A stretch of 64,000 nucleotides of DNA, taken from NCBI GenBank assembly GCA_003254885.1, contig QANT01001133.1:1-64000 (forward strand). Reading direction: 5' to 3'. Source of the stretch: Purshia tridentata. Taxonomy: Eukaryota > Streptophyta > Magnoliopsida > Rosales > Rosaceae. Below the pieces are notes generated by a model, which was not told the origin of the DNA, made no database searches, and worked only from the letters and a program-made list of their open reading frames with translations. Each line of letters opens with the position of its first letter. Positions within the stretch are counted from its first letter, which is position 1. The position numbers and the translations under genes were made by a program. Below, in pieces: positions 56,236 to 64,000 of this stretch.

Positions 56236-59125
56236 TTAAATGTCATGCCGAGCTCTCTTGTTGCTGCATGAAGGGCATTTGTACTGCTTAATCTGTTTTG
56301 CTCTTGCAGGGGTTATCTTCACACACTTCATATGGAACCATGTCTCACAGAAGTCGCACAAAATCCAGGGTTCATCTAACGAGGAGGGTCCGCCTCTGCC
56401 ACAAGCCCCGCATGTCTCTTCATGTTCATCTTCCTCATCTTCCTCCAATCCCTCATCTTCATCCTTTGCCTGCAATACTTCTGAATGTCTTCCCTGAGAT
56501 TCTGATCCCCGCTGCTTTTTTGTCACAGAAAAAAAATAAGAAAAGAGATAGAAGCAGGCTCAAATCAATTTACAGTTCTAATAAGCCATTAACCCCCAAT
56601 ATTTATCAATTGAAAAACAAAAACCAAGGCATAAAATGTTATTTTACCGCTTTGGAGTTTGACTTGGATTTACTGCTACCATGATTTGAAGATGGCTTCT
56701 CCTTTACTTGCTTCTTTGCAGTACCAGTCACAACTTCAAATATGGTTGGAAGTTCATTCATCATATTGAAAAGTCGCTTCCTGCAGCAATAAAACAATAA
56801 TGCATCGAATGGAAGCTGAGAACCTCATAGAATATCAAAGAAGTCAAATTTGAATTTTGGAACCTGAAAAGATGGCAACAAAAGCAATATAAAAGAAAGC
56901 TTTGAAAACAAAAACAAAAAACATTAGAAAACAAAATAAAGCTAGTGGCTGCCACCTATTTTAGTGTAGTATAGTTCAAGTCTTACTCAAATCAGAAAAG
57001 GCAATAGATGTATAACAAGGAAGCACAAAAAGTTTTGATAACTGTACTGTACAAACGTGCAGCACCCAATCAAGAGAAACTCCACTCAGAGTGTGCAACT
57101 TACCTGTCAGCCTTGTCAAACCCAAATCTGGCACCAAAATAGAAGGCAACAGAAAGTAGCCATGCATCACTATGAACAGCGACCAAAGATAGCCAGTCCT
57201 TTTGTTCCATACCATCTCTTGCAAAGTTAATACCCAGTGCAGGCTCGGGCAGCTCTGGAGGCACTTCTTCAGCAGGTAGGTTGACTTCCCATTGCTCACT
57301 AGGATAGCCATACAAGCTAAGATTCTCCTTCTCTGTAAGTAGAAAATAACCCATAAAGGTTGGTTGAAACAGACGGCAAAAACAGAGCCACAATACGATG
57401 TAACAGCCAAAAAATGACAGCTGACTTTTGCTTTTTTGGTAAATAAAATGATAATGGAAAAGTCTATTAGGTAGAGCTTTAATTGTCAACAATCATTGAA
57501 GTATGATAAATCAAGCCTTATGAAGATTTTATTACGCCCTGAATATATATACACATATATGAAGCTTTCGTGGTGGGGCAGATAATTACTACTGATTCAG
57601 AGAAACCATATAGAAATCTTCAAAACAATATTGCACAAAGGTTGCACAAAGGGCCACAAAAGAACAACACAAACATTATATGATAACAAAAACAACAATC
57701 ATCATTGTCAGCTTTACTTCATAACAGCCTTGTCCAGTTAAAACATGTAGATTTGTCCTACTTCTCTAAAACCATATAAGTTAGAATACCCATTAAAGAT
57801 TATTTCACCAAGTAGAAAGACTTCAATAACACCATGATTCGATAGCAATCACCAAAACACAAATACCCAACAACGAAAATTCCTAAAATGCTATTAAAGA
57901 ATAATGACTGTAAAATCTTCATTTTTTTCTTTCTGATAATTGACATCGTAAGCATATCCATTAACAAGATTTAAACAAAGACTCCTATATACAACCATGA
58001 ACCTCTTCATAGATACACAAGAGTGCAAACAGCAATTTTGAATGACCAATATATTAGATTTCTGACTGTAGCCTGAAAGGATGTATTGACAACCTAGTTA
58101 AGTCTAAAAAAAAGATGTCACACTTATGAAATAATTTATATCGAATAAACAAAGACAAAGACTTACCAGGATCACACTGCTGGTATAACTCATCAACATC
58201 TGCAATGGGAAATCCAGAATATATTAAATCACTCTAAAGTCAAACCAAAAGAAATCAGGTCATAATGCAAACAACTAAAGCTCCAACAAAGTCTTTCTAA
58301 AATCACTTCAAAAACAAACTTTAATGGCCTTTTTATATTAGTAAAACACAATCTGGTCAGAAGTTTTCTTTCAAATCTCAAACAAAAACATAACAACAGT
58401 AACGAAGTATCATTTTAGCTTATCTTCTCATGGAATTTCTCATAAAACCCAAACACTAAAGATACAAAACCTAAAATTCCAAATCAAAAGAATTTTTCTA
58501 CAATACCCAATGAGCTCAAAAACAAAAAAAGAACAAAATTAAAGCAAAGCGCATAATTCCAATAAAAATCAACTTTAAACACTCAATTCACCAATCTTCT
58601 ATCATTTTCTTTTCCTTGATTTTCTCAGGACCAAACACAAAAGATATATGAGCCAAACCCATTTCAAAAGAAAAATATATATTACCCGATAACTCTATTC
58701 CCCTGGAAATGACACTCTAGGGGGAAACAAACACATTATTCCAAACCTAAAACAACATTAAACACTAAAATTAATATTTTCTGTCGTTTTCCTTTCTGGG
58801 TTTTCTCCGCAAACAAACACAATTCAAAACCATTCGTGAACCCAGCAATGAAACATGCAACGACCAAACCACAAGACCAATTTCGACAACTCAAATCAAT
58901 ACAACATGAGTGAAAATCACCAATTTCTTTCTGCGTTTTCTCAAAAACAAAAGTAGAAGTTAAATGAGTTAAGACTTAAGACAAAATTTAAAGAAGAAAA
59001 AAAGAAAAATAAAACAGACCAGCAGTCAGGGCCTTGATCATGCCAGTTCTGCGGCCCTTGAAATCTCTGAAAACCTCTTCGACTGTTCGAGGATTGTAGA
59101 GTGCTCCACCACTACCGCCCTTCAT
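56236..59125 (-). CDS. AL: PHD finger protein ALFIN-LIKE
   Basis: Alfin-like proteins are plant nuclear proteins that read H3K4me3 through a C-terminal PHD finger and link to Polycomb and stress responses. Five coding exons: 59020-59125, 58167-58199 (33 nt), 57104-57332, 56648-56780, 56236-56511; 777 nt, 258 aa, phases consistent, normal family length. The N-terminal Alfin domain starts [24 protein letters not shown] and continues [36 protein letters not shown] and [20 protein letters not shown] serine/lysine-rich linker and an acidic block follow. The C4HC3 PHD finger spans about residues 200-250 ([29 protein letters not shown]). The exon 5 acceptor is an AAGCAG tandem site, so a one-glutamine-longer isoform (start 56514) is possible. 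The member number within the AL family is not decided. Confidence 0.94.
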
Positions 59126-60749
59126 TGTTCTCTCTTTCTCTCTCTGCTTCACTGTCTCTCTGAGAAAAATCAAATCAACAGATTTGAGTTAGGCATCGGG
59201 GGAGAGTTTACCAGGGTATTTACTAAATAGGGGGGCGTGCGTTTTTGAGATGTGGGTGAGGACAAGGATGCGAATATTGAGTTTCATAGGGATTGTTTCG
59301 AGAATTCGAGTGTGCTTTGTATCATTTAATGTTTCTGACTATGTGATGACTGATGAGTCCTTTTCTTTTTCTAACTTACCTCTATATTCTTAAGGGCTGA
59401 CTTAGCATTCCAAACAATAATTTATATATTAAAATTAGAGAAATTTTTATGGAATAAAGTATAAAAATATAGGTATCTTATTGGATTGAGATATTATAAA
59501 TCTTAAAATTAATCAAAAATGGCACCTTCACTCGTACGCATTTTACTACCCAATAACCCATTTTAAATTACTTACCCTTAACTATAAAAATTAAAAGAAA
59601 AAACTTGTTTTCTTTAAAGTCCATTATAAAAATAAAAAACTCCAATTCACTTTTTTATCAATCTTCTATTTTATTATTTTCATTTTATAATATATTTTCA
59701 TGATTTAAACTGTTCATATTTTAGATCTAACTATGAAGATCATCTTTATAAAAAATCAACCAAATCAAAAATCGTTTAATTATGTAACTATGATTTACTG
59801 TTAATTTATTTATAACGATTACATGATCAAAAAATCTTCGATTTAGTTGATTTTTTACATAGATGATATTTAAATAATCATCTAAAATATGAACAGTTCA
59901 TATTATTTGATTATGAGTGTCGCTATTCGAACAAAATTTTTTGGGCATTGAGTTGTTTGGCCTTCTTTTAATTACATGATCAAAAAATCTTCGATTTAGT
60001 TGATTTTTTACGTAAATAATATTTAAATAATTATATAAAATATGAACAGTTTATATTATTTGATTATGAGTGACGCTAAACATAATTTTTTGGGCATTGA
60101 GTTGTTTGGCCTTCTTTTATTTTTGGGTTATGGAGTAGTTTGGTCTTTGGTCTTTGAAAGGCCAGAAAAGAACAATCAAAAGGTTATATTTCTAGAATAA
60201 CCCCAATTATCAACTCAAAACACCTACAATACCTATATCTTTTCTTGTCTTCCGTTCTCAACGTACCCAAACTCTAGATTTTTTCAAACCTCTGCCCTTT
60301 CACCGTCCTACCCTCTTCTTATCTTTTGATGTTTGATAAGTTTTATAAATTTAATGCCATCTTATACAAGTGTAGTAGGCTTGTGAACGTATATGAATCA
60401 ATGATTTTTCTTTTTTCCAATTACTGATGCTTATTAGTAGGCTTGTGAATGCATCTTCAACAGAACTTTTAATTTAAAACCAAGGTCAATTGTCTGCACA
60501 AACAAAACACACAATTATTGATCCTCACATGCAGAAGTTTTTTAAACCGGGATCAATGGTCTGCACATACTCGCAGATTATTCATCAACACACACATGAC
60601 AAATTGTGTTCTTCTCACAATGCATCAGTTAACAATAGTTCATCAAGCATGCTTGTATTCACCCAAACACTAAAAAGAAAAGAGGGTTAACCGCAGAATG
60701 TAAAGGTTAACACTGTTGATGAAGAACCACTCGAATGGAAACTTCAACT
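59126..60749. other. Intergenic region: promoter of the Alfin-like gene and downstream flank of NF-YA
   Basis: A CT-rich leader (tctctttctctctctgc) lies just upstream of the Alfin-like ATG, up to about 59165. AT-rich DNA follows with a foldback and tandem duplication (59707-60121, listed separately). The right part is probably beyond the NF-YA polyadenylation site. A 66-codon open frame at 60490-60690 has no recognisable features. Confidence 0.55.
59707..60121. repeat. Foldback MITE remnant with a 153-bp tandem duplication of its right arm
   Basis: The left arm aaactgttcatattttaga at 59707-59725 pairs with tctaaaatatgaacagttc at 59881-59899. The inner arms (aaccaaatcaaaaatcgttt; aaatcttcgatttagttgat) match the 6232 and 51141 elements. 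The right arm plus its flank, starting attacatgat at 59818 and again at 59971 and ending ttggccttctttta, is present twice with about 153-base period and a few percent divergence. Confidence 0.75.
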
Positions 60750-60770
60750 GAGCCAAGGATGACTTCCCAA
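60750..60770 (-). promoter_or_regulatory. miR169 target site in the NF-YA 3' UTR
   Basis: The plus strand reads g-agccaaggatgacttccca-a, which equals the known miR169 sequence except for about three positions near its ends (1, 17 and 20). The minus-strand transcript is therefore complementary to miR169, including the seed and the cleavage centre. The site lies 64 bases past the stop codon, the classical place for miR169 control of NF-YA genes. Confidence 0.85.
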
Positions 60771-60833
60771 TGGGAACACTAGCAGCCGTATTCTCCAACA
60801 GAACACAGAACACAGACTGCTGTGATGATTCGT

Positions 60834-63580
60834 TCACCGGAGGATGGAAAGATGGTGCTGGTTCCCTCCGCCTCGCATATCAACAAAGGGAACTTGCATG
60901 GTCCCACCGATGTGAGAGGGGTAGCCAGAGAACCTGAAATCATGCCGTGGAAAGATATCATCACTGTTGGAGGTGCTTGTGACTTCAGAGCAAGAGGGAG
61001 TGGAAACACCATCTCTATAGTTTTCAGTCTCATGAACTTCAGATTCTGACATATTTCCAGTCAGATGTAGCTGAGCAGAGCCTGATACATCCATTCTATG
61101 GTTTGTGGTATTAGGCTTGGAATCTTGGACCTTCTTCATGTTGAGAAAACGCCCACCAGATCCTCTAGCCCTCTTTAATGCATGAACATGTCGAGATTCA
61201 TGAAGATAGGGCTGCACATATTTCACAAGGGCTTTCTTAGAGAATTTTGCTTTTGTCAGTCAAATTAGGTACTCTCCATAACAGCACGACCCAGAACACA
61301 GAGAGCGGCATTTACAAAATCAGGAAAAACCTTCACATACCTTACGAACTTTGACAAGTTTGTTTTGAGCTTCTAGCTTGGCACGATATTGTCTCCGCCT
61401 GAGAATTGCACGGTACTGTTTTGCATTTACATAAATCGGTTCATCTTCTTTAAGATCAAGAGGCAAGGGAACCCGAGCAGAAGCAATCCCCATCCCCTGG
61501 GGATGATGAATCTGGAGACATTTAAAGGTTAAATATCTCATAATTGCAATGGAAAAGGCACATTCTTATGCAAAACCATCAGTGTACTTTTATAAATCTT
61601 CAAGTCATGTTTTAACTAAAGGACAAAAGAATCAGAATCTATATCACAACCACTAGATTATAGAATCCACAGGGTCTCCACAGATGAAATATAATAATAT
61701 CTGATAAGACTTTGTGTTTGATCCCAACAAGAAAAGGTCTTCAAGCTTAACCTCACCTTGTCATAATCATTTTGCATCTATGCCTTAAATTCAAACTTTA
61801 TAAAGATCTAGTCTAGGGTTAATAGAAAGGCAAGAAGAAACTTTACTTCAATAAAGAATTATTAAGATAAGGAAAACTGGAATAATAAGAGCAAAGAAGA
61901 TGCAAAGCAAAACAGAACAAGAATTATAAGTTGGAAAAAAATACCTACTTTAAGAACCATGAATTATCTATTGTGCATACACTTTAAACAATTTGCAAGA
62001 AGGATGCCTAGGAAGGTGCTACATGGCTAAAAGATCATATGTAAACTTCGAAAAATTTTAATGCTAAGTTGATAATGGTTGCAACTGTCATAACGAAATA
62101 TGAGTTAATTATGTATTCTCAAAGATGGTTACAAGAACCTACTGTAGAAACTTCGAAAAATTTTAATGCTAAGTTGATAATGGACCCTTTCTCCTACCTA
62201 ATAAAGGAATGAAGAGTTTGAAGTGCAAGGCTTATGAACATTGTCCTACATAAGATTTCCAAATTTCCTTTATGCTCATTTTGGCAGTATTGAGGTTGCA
62301 ACTGTCATGACGAAATATGAGTTAATTACGTATTCTCAAAGATGGTTACAAGAACCTACTGTAGCATCTGCAGCGTAATTGGAAAAAACAGCCATTTGAA
62401 ACTTCCTCCAAAAATGATTTTCATGTTTTGAAGCTCCTGATAAGTGAAGGAAGCTATTATATGTGCTATCCAAGAGAAAAGGCATGCCCTTCATGATTAC
62501 TATTGACTACATCAGAACAATAGTTTAATGCCAAAGTCACCATATTTTGTTCAAGATGTTGCGCAACCACATTTAAGGAATAACCAAGCCTCATTTTATT
62601 ACTCATAGAATTAGAAGGTTTCATAAGAACCAACCAACCTCCACTGATATAAGTGATTTGAATTGTGGCAAATATTGGAAAGAATAGTTTTTAAGTTCCT
62701 AACAATAATATAGTGCGGAAGCAAACAAATAAAAATTAGAAAAGATGTTCTAAAAGTATTCTCTTTGAAGCACTTACCATAGCTTGTGGCCCATAAGCAG
62801 CCAGTAAGCTACCCAAGTATGGTTCAGCATAGTGGAATGGAATGTGAGCCTAAATTAGTAGCCATAAAAGAATATAAGATTCCCATCCTGCCTCACAGCC
62901 AGCAAAAAATACAAGCAATTATCAACTTACCATTGAGTGGCTAAAATCAAGTTGTGAGGGGAAGACAAAGTCCTGACTTGTTGCTGATGAGAGTGATTTC
63001 ATGTGGCCCCCAACAGGCTTCCCCTGTGTTTCACTATATCCTGCGCAAGAACAAAAGTAACTAAATTAGATTTTTTCTGAGTAGTTACCATTGACTTATC
63101 TCTTTCACAAAATAATTTTTTTAAGTAGTTCAATCAAAACATTAGAAGGATAAACCCATATATACAGAACATATCCACATATAAGAAACCAAACCGCTGT
63201 AGAAGCATCAATAAGAAGGCAGTTTCCAAGAGCATAGATTTGAAGGAGAAAAAAGAAGGGAAAGGAAACATAGGAAGATAAATATATCAACCTGATTGTA
63301 CCGTAACTACGCCTTGCCCACAAGGTTTGCCTTCTTTCATACTAGCCACATCAGGTTGAGATTTGCCAGTTGATTGAGTTGAGCATGAATCCTGATCTTG
63401 AAAGTGAGTTCCAGATTGCTTGGTGTTATGACAATGTTGTAGAGACACACCCATCTTCAATGCTAAACTTTTGGATATAGATGTTTCAGTAGAATTTTCC
63501 AATGACGAGGATCCAAGAATGAATGGAGAAGTCGAGTGGGCAGAACTAATACCAGAATTTTTCTTATACAAACTCTGCAT
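60834..63580 (-). CDS. NF-YA: Nuclear transcription factor Y subunit A (NF-YA / HAP2 / CBF-B)
   Basis: NF-YA joins the NF-YB/NF-YC histone-fold dimer and reads CCAAT boxes. Coding exons: 63292-63580, 62931-63040, 62778-62849, 61341-61511, 60834-61211; 1,020 nt, 339 aa, phases consistent. The conserved core spans about residues 181-238. Its A1 helix for NF-YB/C binding is [20 protein letters not shown] and its A2 DNA-binding part is [20 protein letters not shown]. The N-terminal part is rich in Ser, Gln and Thr, and the upstream [16 protein letters not shown] block typifies plant NF-YAs. The first ATG follows an in-frame stop, so the start is firm. The 3' UTR carries a miR169 site, pointing to post-transcriptional control in drought or nitrogen and phosphate stress. 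Leader exons may lie beyond the window. The member number is not decided. Confidence 0.94.
62043..62364. repeat. Nested direct duplication in NF-YA intron 3
   Basis: Block A (aacttcgaaaaattttaatg, then ctaagttgataatgg) occurs at 62043-62078 and about 62149-62183. Block B (ttgcaactgtcat, then acgaaatatgagttaatta, then ggttacaagaacctactgtag) occurs at 62079-62147 and 62296-62364. In the first copy A and B abut. In the second they are 112 bp apart. Confidence 0.85.
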
Positions 63581-64000
63581 TGTCTTAAACAACTACTCAG
63601 ATTTTCTAAAATTGTGGGGTTGAAACTTTATAGATCTTCAAATATGTTAAAAGAGGAACACCTGAACTCTTACTTATATTGCCCACTCATCAGCAACCAG
63701 GCATCCAAGTAAGTGCAAACTGCAACAGTGCTACTATATTTAAGTCAAAGACGAACAGCACCAGAAGTTGAGCTAATTTACTTTTATATAAGCAATGACA
63801 AATTGCAATAATGAGATTTAGAAATCTCAATTGAAGAGGAAAGAAGAACTATAGAACATAACTTGAGTGAACTAAGATACAGATGCAGCAGATGTATGAG
63901 CATATTACACAGAGCACACCAATTAAAAACGTCCAGGATGCTATGTAGTGGATATGAAAACTCCAGTAAGAACCATGAATGGAATTACAGGGAAATTATG
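63581..64000 (-). other. Leader or leader intron of the NF-YA gene
   Basis: No coding frame is seen. On the minus strand the sequence just above the ATG (ctgagtagttgtttaagaca) closes the frame upstream. An acaattttag at about 63609-63618 could be the acceptor of a leader intron, which is common in plant NF-YA genes, but the donor cannot be fixed. Confidence 0.4.

Overview
This is nuclear DNA from a flowering plant. The genes have many short AT-rich introns with GT-AG borders, the intergenic DNA is AT-rich with CT microsatellites, and the families are plant-specific (ALFIN-LIKE PHD protein, miR169-type NF-YA, proline-rich DUF761 protein). Intron size and TE style suggest a woody eudicot, possibly Rosaceae/Prunus; that is an inference and no species is claimed.

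Layout: (1) 60-816, last two exons of a 60S ribosomal protein L18a-like membrane protein. (2) 2613-4325, a single-exon proline-rich membrane-anchored protein whose stop codon and 3' UTR are tandemly duplicated. (3) 4726-7566, a repeat-rich gap with a segmental duplication, a palindromic MULE-type MITE (9-bp TSD) and a non-autonomous hAT element (8-bp TSD). (4) 7567-13654 (minus), an intact 19-exon M1 aminopeptidase (APM1 type). (5) 13655-16239, a divergent intergenic region whose MDN1-proximal end has a TATA box, telo-boxes and a site II motif. (6) 16240-49304 (plus), a complete Midasin/MDN1 gene. I resolved it into 73 coding exons totalling 16,473 nt (5,490 aa) with every phase consistent, six AAA+ modules, a long stalk, an acidic exon and a C-terminal MIDAS domain. 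(7) 52285-53343 (plus), a single-exon mitochondrial carrier of the SLC25A44 type. (8) 56236-59125 (minus), an ALFIN-LIKE PHD-finger gene with 5 exons. (9) 60834-63580 (minus), an NF-YA transcription factor gene with 5 coding exons and a miR169-complementary site in its 3' UTR.

The genes do not form a pathway. MDN1 and the L18a-like protein are linked to ribosomes only by function or name. APM1 and MDN1 are divergently transcribed. The Alfin-like and NF-YA genes are two chromatin or transcription regulators in tandem on the minus strand.

I see no previously undescribed system. The most interesting signals are the dated MITE insertion with its paralogous empty site, a required GC-AG intron in MDN1, a 9-residue tandem repeat in the MDN1 stalk, a duplicated splice donor, the miR169 site, and two homopolymer/N assembly scars. 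No CRISPR, rRNA or tRNA genes were seen. Genes were assigned from remembered family features; no database was searched.
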